From Myxococcota bacterium (GTDB taxonomy: Bacteria > Myxococcota_A > UBA9160 > SMWR01), in the NCBI GenBank assembly GCA_039030075.1, contig JBCCEW010000009.1, positions 1 to 43,203 on the forward strand: 43,203 nucleotides of DNA, written 5' to 3'. The notes beneath the pieces were generated by a model, which worked only from the letters and a program-made list of their open reading frames with translations, was not told the origin of the DNA and did no database searches. Positions 36,108 through 43,203 of the stretch are shown here, in pieces. Each line of letters starts with the position of its first letter. Within the stretch, counting starts at the first letter, position 1. The position numbers and the translations under genes are program-made.

Positions 36108-36245
36108 CGGGAGGCCAGACGCCGCGCCAGCGGCAACGCCCACGGCGCCTCGTCCCGGTACACCCGACGTGCCGGCGGAGCGTGCGCGTCCCGACGTCCG
36201 TTCTATCCTCGGCGACCCGTTCTTGTTCGCCCGAGGAGAGACCGC

Positions 36246-37124
36246 ATGTCCACGCCCCCCGATCTCGAGACCCTTGCACTCGAGAAGAGCGACGGTGTCC
36301 TCACCGTCACCCTGAACCGGCCCGATCGTCTGAACGCGTTCACCACGCGGATGATGCAAGAGTGGCTGAGAGTGCTCGACGACGCCGATGCCGATGACGC
36401 CGTGCGCGCGATCATCGTCACCGGAGCGGGGCGCGGCTTCTGTGCGGGGGCCGACCTGGGCGGGGGTGCGGAGACCTTCGCGTCGAACCGGACCGCCGCC
36501 CCGGATTCGAAGCCCTCGGTGCCGCGCGACTCGGGCGGCGTGCTCACGCTGCGCTTCTTCCGCTGCAAGAAGCCGTTGATCGCGGCGGTCAACGGCCCGG
36601 CCGTCGGTGTCGGGGTCACCCAGATCCTGCCGATGGACATTCGGCTCGCGAGCGAGAAGGCGCGCTTCGGCTTCGTCTTCGCGAAGCGCGGCATCGTCCC
36701 GGAGGCGGCGAGCAGCTATTTCCTGCCGCGCGTCGTCGGCATCAACCGCGCCATGGAATGGGTGGCGACCGGTCGGATCTTCGATGCCCAGGAAGCCCTC
36801 GCGGGTGGCCTGGTGAGCGAGGTGCTCGCGCCCGACGCACTGCTGCCGCGCGCGCGCGAGCTCGCCCAGGAGATCGCGGCGAACACGAGCGGCGTCTCGG
36901 TCGCCCTGGCGCGCCAGATGATGTGGCAGATGCTCGGTGCTTCGCACCCGATGGAGGCGCACCGCCTCGACTCGGAGGCGATGCAGGCGATGGGTGGGAG
37001 CCCGGACAGCCGCGAAGGGGTGACGAGCTTCCTCGAGAAGCGGCCCGCGTCGTTTCCGATGCGTGTCTCGGCCGACTTTCCGGCGCTGCGCGGCTTCCGG
37101 GAAGAGCCGCCCTTCGAGGGGTAG
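36246..37124 (+). CDS. Enoyl-CoA hydratase/isomerase (crotonase) family protein
   Basis: This 292-residue crotonase-fold protein has the N-terminal VTLNRPDRLNAF signature, the oxyanion-hole segment GRGFCAGADL (62-71) and the second signature around AAVNGPAVGVGV. An acidic residue in GIVPEAASSYFLPR matches the position of a catalytic Glu in hydratases. The family hydrates or isomerises enoyl-CoA thioesters, and the exact substrate is not evident. GAGGAG lies just before the ATG (36234-36239). The SDR gene follows after five bases and two acyl-CoA dehydrogenases follow further on. The set looks like a beta-oxidation-type catabolic operon for an acyl-CoA substrate. Confidence 0.88.
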   Translation: MSTPPDLETLALEKSDGVLTVTLNRPDRLNAFTTRMMQEWLRVLDDADADDAVRAIIVTGAGRGFCAGADLGGGAETFASNRTAAPDSKPSVPRDSGGVLTLRFFRCKKPLIAAVNGPAVGVGVTQILPMDIRLASEKARFGFVFAKRGIVPEAASSYFLPRVVGINRAMEWVATGRIFDAQEALAGGLVSEVLAPDALLPRARELAQEIAANTSGVSVALARQMMWQMLGASHPMEAHRLDSEAMQAMGGSPDSREGVTSFLEKRPASFPMRVSADFPALRGFREEPPFEG

Positions 37125-37129
37125 TCGTC

Positions 37130-37876
37130 ATGGCCGATGTTGCGTTGATCGTGGGCGGTGGACCGGGCATCAGCGCGAGCTGCACCCGGTTGTTCCATGC
37201 CGAGGGCCTGTCGGTGGCGATCGCCGCGCGCACGCCCGACAAGCCCGTGTTGCAGGAGCTGGCCCAGACCTGTGGGGCGCGCCTCTACGCTTGTGACGCG
37301 AGTGATCCAGCCGCCGTCGCCGCGCTCTTCGAGGGCGTCACGAACGACCTCGGTTCGCCGCGGCTCGTGGTGCACAACATCGACGGGCGCATGGCGGGGA
37401 TCTTTCGCAAGACGATCACCGAAGCGGAACCCGAGCTCGCGCGTCAGGTCCTGATCAACTCGACCTACAGCGCATTCCTGGTGGGCCAGGCGGCGGCCCG
37501 GGCGATGCTGTCCGCGCCCGAGCCCGCGGATGGACACCGCGGGACCATCGTCTTCACCAACGCCAGCGCTGCGTTCAAGGGCTTCCCCCGAAGTGGGGCG
37601 TTCGCGATGGCCTCCCATGGCAAGAGCGGACTCGCCCAGAGCATGGCGCGCGAACTGGGTCCACAGGGCATCCACGTGGCGCACGTGCCGATCGACGCCG
37701 CGATCGGCTGGACCCAGGAAGACGGGACCCGCTCGCACCGGCTGGCCGGCACGTCCGTCGACGACAACATGGCCGACCCGGATCGCATCGCGGACACCTA
37801 CCTGCAGCTCCACCGCCAGCATCGCTCCACCTGGTCCTACGAGGTGGTGCTGCGCCCGTGGACGGAGAACTGGTAG
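37130..37876 (+). CDS. Short-chain dehydrogenase/reductase-like protein lacking the catalytic Tyr
   Basis: This 248-residue Rossmann protein begins MADVALIVGGGPGIS (nucleotide-binding glycines 9-13) and carries later SDR strands (RGTIVFTNASAAFKG; SMARELGPQGIHVAHV). The active-site YxxxK is degenerate. The segment is FAMASHGKSGL, which keeps the Lys but has no Tyr four residues before it. This matches an atypical SDR group (SDR_c10-like, as I recall) with GIHVAHV after the active site. Activity may be weak, altered or absent. It starts five bases after the crotonase gene, so the two are probably co-translated, and acyl-CoA chemistry is the likely context. Confidence 0.85.
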   Translation: MADVALIVGGGPGISASCTRLFHAEGLSVAIAARTPDKPVLQELAQTCGARLYACDASDPAAVAALFEGVTNDLGSPRLVVHNIDGRMAGIFRKTITEAEPELARQVLINSTYSAFLVGQAAARAMLSAPEPADGHRGTIVFTNASAAFKGFPRSGAFAMASHGKSGLAQSMARELGPQGIHVAHVPIDAAIGWTQEDGTRSHRLAGTSVDDNMADPDRIADTYLQLHRQHRSTWSYEVVLRPWTENW

Positions 37877-38003
37877 GGCACGCGACTCCCGTCCCGGCCG
37901 TCGGGCCCCCGATGCGCGCTAGCATGGCCGTCCACCCCCCGTGCCGGCCCGAACCCGGCGTTCGTGCGTGTCCCGGCAGCGGGGGTCCCAGCGAGGAACC
38001 CGC

Positions 38004-39224
38004 ATGAGCCCTGTCATGGACGAGAACGAACTGCGCGAGCGCACCCGCGCCCTGCTCGAGGTGGTGCACCCCGAGCGCGACGACATCGTGACGTTTCGTC
38101 GCGCCCAATACGAGCACGGCCTGGCCTGGGTCCACTTTCCCGAGGGCTATGGTGGTTTCGGGCTCTCGCCGAAGATGAACTACGTGGTGCGCGACGAGGT
38201 GCTGAAGCACTCGAAGACGTACTACGCGGATCCCTTCGCCAGTGTCATCGCGATCGGCATGGGCGCGCCCGTGCTGCTCACCTACGGCGACGAAGCGACG
38301 AAGCGCGAGCTCTTGCCGCGGATCTTCAGCGGCGAGGACATCTGGTGTCAGATGTTCAGCGAGCCCTCGGCCGGTTCGGACGTCGCGGGGCTCTCGACGC
38401 GCGCGGTCCGCGACGGGGACAGCTGGGTCGTGAATGGCCAGAAGGTATGGACGACGGTCGCGCACCTTGCGAAGTGGGGCATGCTGCTCGCGCGTACGGA
38501 TCCGGACAAGCCGAAGCACGACGGGCTCTCCTACTTCCTGCTCGACATGGAGAGCCCGGGCGTGGAGGTGCGTCCGCTCTATCAGATCACGGGTGAGGCC
38601 GAGTTCAACGAGGTGTTCTTCAACGACGTTCGGATTCCCCACGCCCGCATGCTCGGCCAGGAAGGGCAGGGCTGGCGGGTGGCGATCACGACCCTGATGA
38701 ACGAACGCGTCGCGATCGGCGGCGGGGGGTCGAAGCAGAAGGGCGGCGGCGCGATCAGCCAGCTGCTCAAGGTGTGGCAGGACCGTGACGCCAGCACGAT
38801 GTCGGCGAGCCAGGAGGCGCTGCTGCGCGACCGCGTGGCCCGCATCTACATCGAGCAGGAGCTGCTGCGGCTCACGACGAAGCGCGCGGCCGCAGCGCAG
38901 AAGGCGGGCAATCCGGGCCCGGAAGGATCGGTGGTGAAACTCTTCCAGGCCGACAGCGCGAAGCGTCTCTGGGAGACGGCGATCGACGTGCTCGGGAGCC
39001 GCGGGCTCTCGTTCGAGGCGGGCTACGAGCTGCGGCAGACCGTGGGCGGAGACTCGAGCCCGGAAGCGTTGGCGAAGTACCAGTTCCTGCGCTCGCGGGC
39101 CAACTCGATCGAGGGCGGCACCAGCGAGATCATGAAGAACATCCTCGGCGAGCGCGTGCTCGGGTTGCCCGGCGAACCGCGCGTCGACAAGGACGTCGCC
39201 TGGAAGGACGTGCCCCGCAGCTAG
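38004..39224 (+). CDS. Acyl-CoA dehydrogenase family protein
   Basis: This 406-residue flavoprotein has typical ACAD segments: QMFSEPSAGSDVAG (FAD/substrate loop), VVNGQKVWTT, and the C-terminal SIEGGTSEIMKNILGERVLGLP. ACADs oxidise acyl-CoA to enoyl-CoA and pass electrons to ETF. The ATG at 38004 has GAGGA about seven bases upstream; an upstream in-frame ATG would add an implausible Arg-rich extension. It is followed by a second ACAD gene, and such pairs can form a hetero-oligomeric enzyme. The mid-region GGGGSKQKGGGAISQL resembles large-subunit FadE proteins of steroid or branched-acid degradation. That is a suggestion only. Confidence 0.9.
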   Translation: MSPVMDENELRERTRALLEVVHPERDDIVTFRRAQYEHGLAWVHFPEGYGGFGLSPKMNYVVRDEVLKHSKTYYADPFASVIAIGMGAPVLLTYGDEATKRELLPRIFSGEDIWCQMFSEPSAGSDVAGLSTRAVRDGDSWVVNGQKVWTTVAHLAKWGMLLARTDPDKPKHDGLSYFLLDMESPGVEVRPLYQITGEAEFNEVFFNDVRIPHARMLGQEGQGWRVAITTLMNERVAIGGGGSKQKGGGAISQLLKVWQDRDASTMSASQEALLRDRVARIYIEQELLRLTTKRAAAAQKAGNPGPEGSVVKLFQADSAKRLWETAIDVLGSRGLSFEAGYELRQTVGGDSSPEALAKYQFLRSRANSIEGGTSEIMKNILGERVLGLPGEPRVDKDVAWKDVPRS

Positions 39225-39328
39225 CCGCGGCGCCCTTCCCGGACCCGGCCGAGCCGCCTCGCTACGCAAGACAGGAAAGAAGAACCCTCCGCGCTCGCGC
39301 GATGCACGCAGCGCACTCAGGATGGACG

Positions 39329-40450
39329 ATGCAGAGTTTCACCGAAGAACACGACGAGCTGCGCGCCACCGTGCGCCAGTTCCTGGCCGACCGCTCGGAC
39401 GAGCAGGCGGTGCGCACCCAGATGGCCTCCGACACGGGCTTCGATCCCGACGTCTGGCAGCAACTGGCCGAACAGGTCGGGCTGACGGGCTTGATCATTC
39501 CCGAGGAGCACGGCGGCGCCGGGTTCGGCTACGTCGAGCTCTGCATCGTGGCCGAGGAGATGGGGCGCGCGCTCTTGTGTGCACCGTATCTCTCGAGCGC
39601 GGTGCTGGCGACGAACGCGTTGCTCCACGCCGCGACGCCGGCGGCCCAGAAGGAGATCCTGCCGGGCATCGCCGCGGGCAGGTTGCGCGCGAGCCTGGCC
39701 TACGCCGAATCGGGCTGGGAGGTCGACGGGGTTCGTATGGCGGCGCAGGAGAAGGACGGCGCCTGGGTCCTCGATGGAACCAAGCAACACGTGTTGGACG
39801 GCCAGAGTGCCGACGTGCTGCTGGTGGTCGCGCAGACTGCGGCGGGTCTGGAGCTGTTCCGCGTGGATGCCGACGCCTCCGGCGTCACCCGCACCGGTCT
39901 GTCCGGGCTCGACCTGACCCGGAAGCTCGCGCACGTCGAATTCGCGGCCGCCTCTGCGACGAAGCTCTCGGATGGAGACGCCCGCGAGGGAATCGAGCGC
40001 GCGTTGGCCCTCACCTGGATCGCGCTCTCGGCGGAGCAGGCCGGTGGCGCCCAGTGGTGCCTGGACACGGCGGTCGACTATGCGAAGTCGCGGCTGCAGT
40101 TCGGTCGACCGATCGGGACCTATCAGGCCATCAAGCACAAGTGCGCCGACATGCTGGTCGAGGTGGAGTTCGCGAAGACGGCCGCCTACGCGGCCTGCTG
40201 GGCTGCGGCCGACGTCGCGAGCGGCGACGCGAGCTGGGACGACGTCCTGGAAGCGGCGCACACCGCCAAGGCGTTCTGCTCGGAGACCTTCTTCCACGCG
40301 GCGGCCGAGAACATCCAGATCCACGGCGGGATGGGCTTCACCTGGGAGCACCCGGCGCACCTCTACTTCAAGCGCGCGAAGGCCAGCGATCTGCTGTTCG
40401 GGGACGCGGCCCACCACCGCGAGCGTCTGGCCGGGCGACTCGGGATCTAG
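39329..40450 (+). CDS. Acyl-CoA dehydrogenase family protein (second of a pair)
   Basis: This 373-residue ACAD is more divergent than its neighbour. The N-terminal helical domain starts MQSFTEEHDELRATVRQFLA, and LIIPEEHGGAGFGYVELCIV is clear. The middle beta domain has AYAESGWEVDG where the usual TEP-SGSD motif would be. The C-terminus has RLQFGRPIGTYQAIKHKCAD and IQIHGGMGFTWEHPAHLYFKRA. I chose the ATG at 39329 (AGGA upstream) over 39302, which lacks a ribosome site. The divergent FAD-loop motif suggests this subunit could be the non-catalytic half of an alpha2beta2 FadE pair with the preceding gene. That is inferred from known actinobacterial examples. Confidence 0.87.
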   Translation: MQSFTEEHDELRATVRQFLADRSDEQAVRTQMASDTGFDPDVWQQLAEQVGLTGLIIPEEHGGAGFGYVELCIVAEEMGRALLCAPYLSSAVLATNALLHAATPAAQKEILPGIAAGRLRASLAYAESGWEVDGVRMAAQEKDGAWVLDGTKQHVLDGQSADVLLVVAQTAAGLELFRVDADASGVTRTGLSGLDLTRKLAHVEFAAASATKLSDGDAREGIERALALTWIALSAEQAGGAQWCLDTAVDYAKSRLQFGRPIGTYQAIKHKCADMLVEVEFAKTAAYAACWAAADVASGDASWDDVLEAAHTAKAFCSETFFHAAAENIQIHGGMGFTWEHPAHLYFKRAKASDLLFGDAAHHRERLAGRLGI

Positions 40451-40483
40451 TCCCCGTTGCCCCGAGGGGTGCCCGATCGGGGA
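40451..40483 (+). terminator. Possible hairpin after the acyl-CoA dehydrogenase pair
   Basis: TCCCCG (40451-40456) can pair with CGGGGA (40478-40483), with additional G/C pairing inside. It begins right after the stop codon. No T-tract is visible. Confidence 0.25.
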
Positions 40484-40491
40484 ACCGAGTC

Positions 40492-40516
40492 GTATAGTGG
40501 CAAGATGCCACTATAC
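40492..40516. promoter_or_regulatory. Perfect 11-bp inverted repeat, candidate autoregulatory operator
   Basis: GTATAGTGGCA (40492-40502), AGA spacer, TGCCACTATAC (40506-40516). The right arm runs into TATACT (40512-40517), a good -10 candidate that would place the transcript start near 40524, just before the ATG at 40538. Protein bound here would block transcription of the two-gene unit downstream. Confidence 0.65.
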
Positions 40517-40537
40517 TGCGCTAGGCTCTCCCGGAGC

Positions 40538-41047
40538 ATGGCCTACGTCTACGCACGCAAGACCGGCCGGGTGGAGATCCGCGAGGCGCGGGTCACGCCG
40601 CGCGGCCCGCGTTCCCGGACCCTGGTGAGCTTCCAGGGCCCGCTGACCGAGGCCCACCTCGAGCGCGCCGACGCCGCATCCGCCCAGGGCATCGATCGGG
40701 CGGCGTTGCGGCAGCGGGCGCTGGAGCTGGGTGTCCCGGTCGCGCCCGACGTCGTGGAGGCGCCGGCCCGGGATCTGCTCGCCGGCCTGCGCCGCGGAGC
40801 CCGCCTCGATTCGCACACGGCGACGCTGCTGCGCGAGGCGCTGGCTCCGCATGCGTCCGAGGCGCTGCCCGACGCGCTGTCCGACGTGGCCGAGTGGGTC
40901 GGCGCGAGCGACGCCGAACGCGGGCGCGCGCTGCGTGAGGTGCTGCGGCTCTACGACACCATCGTGCGTTCCCGGGAACCCGTGCCGACGCCCGACACCG
41001 CGCGCTTCCCCCACTTCGACCTGTTGCCGCTACCGAAAGCGTCTTAG
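40538..41047 (+). CDS. Protein of unknown function upstream of a nucleotidyltransferase; candidate antitoxin/regulator
   Basis: This is a 169-residue soluble protein with no signal peptide. It opens MAYVYARKTGRVEIREARVT, a basic beta-rich segment, continues PRGPRSRTLVSFQGPLT, and is helical and acidic afterwards. I recognise no named domain. The start is not certain. The ATG at 40538 lies just downstream of a perfect inverted repeat and has only a poorly spaced GGAG. An ATG at 40505 lies inside the repeat and has no ribosome site. The gene is 14 bases from the nucleotidyltransferase. Small-gene pairing with a nucleotidyltransferase plus a palindromic operator suggests a type II or type IV toxin-antitoxin-like unit. 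This role is inferred from context only. Confidence 0.7.
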   Translation: MAYVYARKTGRVEIREARVTPRGPRSRTLVSFQGPLTEAHLERADAASAQGIDRAALRQRALELGVPVAPDVVEAPARDLLAGLRRGARLDSHTATLLREALAPHASEALPDALSDVAEWVGASDAERGRALREVLRLYDTIVRSREPVPTPDTARFPHFDLLPLPKAS

Positions 41048-41061
41048 CACGCCCAGGACCG

Positions 41062-41619
41062 ATGCACCTCGACGAGAAAGTCGCTGCGATCCACCAGGCG
41101 CTCGCCGCGGCCGACGTGCCCCATGCCTTCGGCGGCGCGATTGCACTCGCCTACTACGCCACCCCGCGCGGCACCCAGGACGTCGACATCAACGTCTTCC
41201 TGCCGGTCCGCGACTTCGACCGCGTCCTCGCGGCCCTCGAACCGCTCGGTGTGACACCGCCCGACGCGACCCAGCGGCGCACCGTCGAGCGCGACGAGCA
41301 GGTGCGACTGTTCTGGCAACACACCCCGCTCGATCTGTTCTTCTCCTACAACGCCCTGCACGACGCCTGCCTCGAGCGACGTCGCCGGGTGGCCTTCGGT
41401 TCCGACCGGATCGAGATCCTCGCTGCGGAAGACCTGGCGATCTTCAAGGTGCTGTTTGCCCGCGACAAGGACTGGCGGGACCTCGCCGAGCTGCTCTTCG
41501 CCCAGGCCGATCGCTTCGACGTGACCTACGCCCGGGAGTGGCTGGCGCGCATCCTCGCCCCGGAAGACGAGCGCGGACGGCGCTTCGCGGACCTGCTCGT
41601 CGAGCGCGGGCTCGCCTGA
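41062..41619 (+). CDS. Nucleotidyltransferase-fold protein (MNT/AbiEii-like), candidate toxin
   Basis: This 185-residue protein has an N-terminal nucleotidyltransferase signature: FGGAIALAYYATPRGTQDVD (GG at 24-25, metal-binding Asp40 and Asp42), then strands and helices ending in a helical region (EDLAIFKVLFARDKDWRDLA). The KxxxxRxKDxxDL-type motif near the end is common in AbiEii/MNT-type proteins and related stand-alone nucleotidyltransferases. Many members are the toxin half of toxin-antitoxin pairs, while others are minor tRNA- or protein-modifying enzymes. AGGA precedes the ATG by a few bases. The start is 14 bases after the unknown gene, consistent with co-transcription from the inverted-repeat promoter. 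Confidence 0.82.
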   Translation: MHLDEKVAAIHQALAAADVPHAFGGAIALAYYATPRGTQDVDINVFLPVRDFDRVLAALEPLGVTPPDATQRRTVERDEQVRLFWQHTPLDLFFSYNALHDACLERRRRVAFGSDRIEILAAEDLAIFKVLFARDKDWRDLAELLFAQADRFDVTYAREWLARILAPEDERGRRFADLLVERGLA

Positions 41620-41718
41620 GCCGTCCCCCGGTCGCCCGTCCGAACGCGGCGAGGTCTCCCACTCTCCCCGTCGGCCGGGAAGGGCCCAGCGAAGGACCCT
41701 CCGGGCCGTGGCCGTCCC

Positions 41719-41747
41719 TTGCTCGAGCCTATACCGATCGGTATATT
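41719..41747 (+). promoter_or_regulatory. Promoter of the hydrolase-TetR operon
   Basis: TTGCTC (41719-41724) and TATATT (41742-41747) are 17 bases apart. The -10 box matches 5/6 and overlaps the right end of the first palindrome. Repressor binding would exclude RNA polymerase. Confidence 0.5.
41730..41745. promoter_or_regulatory. TetR-type operator 1 (palindrome)
   Basis: TATACCGATCGGTATA is a perfect 16-bp palindrome centred between 41737 and 41738. It shares the core TACCGATCGGTA with a second palindrome 22 bp downstream. A TetR gene closes the operon. Confidence 0.75.
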
Positions 41748-41771
41748 CGCCTGTACCGATCGGTACAGGCG
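41748..41771. promoter_or_regulatory. TetR-type operator 2 (palindrome)
   Basis: This is a perfect 24-bp palindrome with the core GTACCGATCGGTAC, centred between 41759 and 41760. It is exactly 22 bp (two helical turns) from operator 1, so both sites face the same side of the DNA and could bind two dimers cooperatively. Confidence 0.75.
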
Positions 41772-41831
41772 CGCCCGCCGGCGACCGATCCATCCGGGAG
41801 CGCCCTGTCTCCCGGCCCGAGAGGATCCTCC

Positions 41832-42674
41832 ATGACCACCGCCACCCTGGCTCCCGGCTCGCGCCACGAAATCCGCATCCGCGCTCCGCGCATCGATTAC
41901 GACGACGTGCCTGCGCACTGGCTGGCCGACAACGCGATCGCCACCCAGATCTTCAACGGCCTCAACCTGGTCTTCCCCGACGGCGAGCGCTTCTTCATCG
42001 ACTCCGTGCGCGATCACCTCGATGACATCGAGGATCCGAAGCTCCGCGACCAGGTGCGCGGCTTCTTCGGTCAGGAAGGGCGTCACGCACACGAACACGA
42101 GCGCTACTTCGAGGCGATGGAGGCTCAGGGCTACGAGATCCGCCCCTTCCTGCGCCGCTTCGAACGCTTCACGAAGTGGACCACGCGCTGGTTGCCGCGG
42201 GGACTGCGCCTCGCCATGACCGCAGGCGCCGAGCACTACACCGCGACGCTGGGCGCGATGGCCTTCGAGAACCCCCTGCTGGATCGCGCGCACCCGGCCA
42301 TGCGGCGTCTGGCGATCTGGCACGCCACCGAGGAAGTGGAGCACAAGGCCGTCGCCTTCGACGTGCTTCAGGCCACGCATCCGAGCTACGCCCTGCGCAT
42401 TCTGGGATTCGTCCTGGCAACCCTCGAGGTTCTCGCTTGGAGCGGCGCAGGGACACGCATGCTGCTGCGCCAGGATCGCGATGCGGGCCGCGTCGATGCG
42501 CAGGGTCTGGCTGCGGCGCGCGAGGAACTCCAGGAGCTGCACAAGTGGCAGGCGCGCCGGCTCAAGGCCGCGATGCGCGCCTACCTGCGCCGCGACTTCC
42601 ACCCGAACGACACCGACGAGCTCGCCCTGGCTCACGAGAAGCTCGTCGAGGTCGGACTCCAGGCCACGGCGTGA
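41832..42674 (+). CDS. Predicted metal-dependent hydrolase (PF10118-like)
   Basis: This 280-residue soluble helical protein is rich in conserved His/Glu pairs: FFGQEGRHAHEHERY, then AGAEHYTATLGAMAF, then WHATEEVEHKAVAFDVL. These are the presumed di-metal ligands of the PF10118 family, whose members are annotated only as predicted metal-dependent hydrolases. The ATG at 41832 has GAGAGGA upstream. The stop codon overlaps the GTG of the TetR gene, so the two are translationally coupled. Two palindromic operators upstream indicate that the TetR protein controls this operon. The substrate and the inducer are unknown, and a lipid or acyl compound would fit the neighbourhood. Confidence 0.87.
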   Translation: MTTATLAPGSRHEIRIRAPRIDYDDVPAHWLADNAIATQIFNGLNLVFPDGERFFIDSVRDHLDDIEDPKLRDQVRGFFGQEGRHAHEHERYFEAMEAQGYEIRPFLRRFERFTKWTTRWLPRGLRLAMTAGAEHYTATLGAMAFENPLLDRAHPAMRRLAIWHATEEVEHKAVAFDVLQATHPSYALRILGFVLATLEVLAWSGAGTRMLLRQDRDAGRVDAQGLAAAREELQELHKWQARRLKAAMRAYLRRDFHPNDTDELALAHEKLVEVGLQATA

Positions 42675-43203
42675 CACCGGCCCAGCGCAAACGGGTAGCC
42701 GCGCGCGAGACGCCGGGGGGCCGCGAGCGTCTGCTCGAGGCGGCGACGGCGCTCTTCGCCGAGCGGGGCTACGCGGCGACGGGCATCGCCGAGCTGTGTC
42801 GCGAGGCCGGCGTGGCGAAGCCGGCCCTGTACTGGCACTTCGAGAGCAAGGAAGGCCTACTCGGTGCCGTCATCGAGCGCGTGGGTTCCCAGTGGATCGA
42901 GCGCTTGCAGAAGGTGGTCTATCTCGAAGGTCACCCGCTGCAGCGGATCCAGCGGCTCGTCACCGAATGGCGCACGATCCTGCTCGAGCAGCCCGAGCTG
43001 ATGCGGCTGCCCTTGATCGCCCAGCTCGAGCAGGGCGACTCGGATCGCGCGCGGGCGGCGCTGCGCAAGATCTGGTCGCGGGGCGACGCGGCGCTGATCC
43101 AGGGCATCGAAGACACGCTCGGCGTCCAGATCCAGGGCGTCGATCTGCTCGCCCAGACCATCCTCGACCTGCTCCAGGGCGCGGCTTTGCGCCAGATGGC
43201 CGA
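42671..43203 (+). CDS. TetR-family transcriptional regulator (3' end outside window)
   Basis: The open frame continues to the window edge, showing 177 residues. A GTG at 42671 overlaps the hydrolase stop (GTGA). After a basic N-terminal arm, residues 17-64 form the TetR helix-turn-helix domain (RERLLEAATALFAERGYAAT, then GIAELCREAGVAKPALYWHF). The helical ligand-binding domain follows and is incomplete. It most likely represses its own operon by binding the two TACCGATCGGTA palindromes upstream of the hydrolase gene. The ligand is unknown. Confidence 0.92.
   Translation, partial: MTPAQRKRVAARETPGGRERLLEAATALFAERGYAATGIAELCREAGVAKPALYWHFESKEGLLGAVIERVGSQWIERLQKVVYLEGHPLQRIQRLVTEWRTILLEQPELMRLPLIAQLEQGDSDRARAALRKIWSRGDAALIQGIEDTLGVQIQGVDLLAQTILDLLQGAALRQMA

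Noticed and set aside
36108-36245. Possible hairpins and promoter between the secreted protein and the crotonase gene
   Set aside because: Only short G/C-rich self-complementary pieces and a weak TATCCT are seen, which is not enough in a region of this composition.

Overview
This window is a high-GC (roughly 70% by eye) stretch of a Gram-negative bacterium with dense gene packing, ATGA/GTGA start-stop overlaps and G/C-rich third codon positions. Fatty acyl-AMP ligase (FAAL)/NRPS/PKS megasynthases, a PvdE/SyrD-type exporter, a classical Fur box and many acyl-CoA and TetR-type genes suggest a proteobacterial or myxobacterial/deltaproteobacterial-like host. The lineage is an inference, since no marker gene is present. 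No gene-free gap exceeds 300 bases, and I saw no tRNA, rRNA, CRISPR array, insertion sequence or origin.

Region 1 (1-31128, + strand) is one biosynthetic operon cut at its left edge. It holds three NRPS or hybrid genes with 4-base overlaps: A(end)-T-C-A-T-C-[SyrP-like dioxygenase], then [degenerate C]-A-T-KS-AT-T-[degenerate E/C], then C-A-T-[degenerate C]-[class III aminotransferase]. An MbtH-like gene, a PvdE/SyrD-like ABC exporter and a 3150-residue FAAL-ACP-KS-AT-DH-cMT-ER-KR-ACP starter synthase follow. Specificity residues read by eye give Gly (DILQLGLVWK), Asp (DLTKLGHVGK) and a Pro-like code (DVQLVAQVVK). The dioxygenase sits directly after a C domain and before a dead-C/'interface' domain and an Asp-loading module. 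That is the layout known from siderophore aspartyl beta-hydroxylases. The prediction is an acylated (2-methyl-branched lipid) peptide containing beta-hydroxyaspartate, a malonate-derived unit that an aminotransferase may act on, and Pro: most likely a lipopeptide siderophore.

Region 2 (31164-33805) supports the iron reading. On the - strand lies a siderophore-interacting flavoreductase followed by a TPR protein. Diverging from it is a glutathione S-transferase-like gene. Between them is a 16/19 match to the Fur consensus, overlapping a GTGACA-N17-GATAAT promoter on the + strand and a weaker promoter on the - strand.

Region 3 (33894-40450, + strand) looks catabolic: a Rieske oxygenase alpha subunit with an apparent single-base frameshift near its 3' end, a secreted helical protein, an enoyl-CoA hydratase-like protein, an atypical SDR and two acyl-CoA dehydrogenases.

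Region 4 (40492-43203, + strand) contains a two-gene unit (unknown protein plus nucleotidyltransferase) behind a perfect inverted repeat, which resembles a toxin-antitoxin module. After it comes a predicted metal-dependent hydrolase translationally coupled to a TetR regulator, preceded by two palindromic operators spaced exactly 22 bp centre to centre over a promoter.
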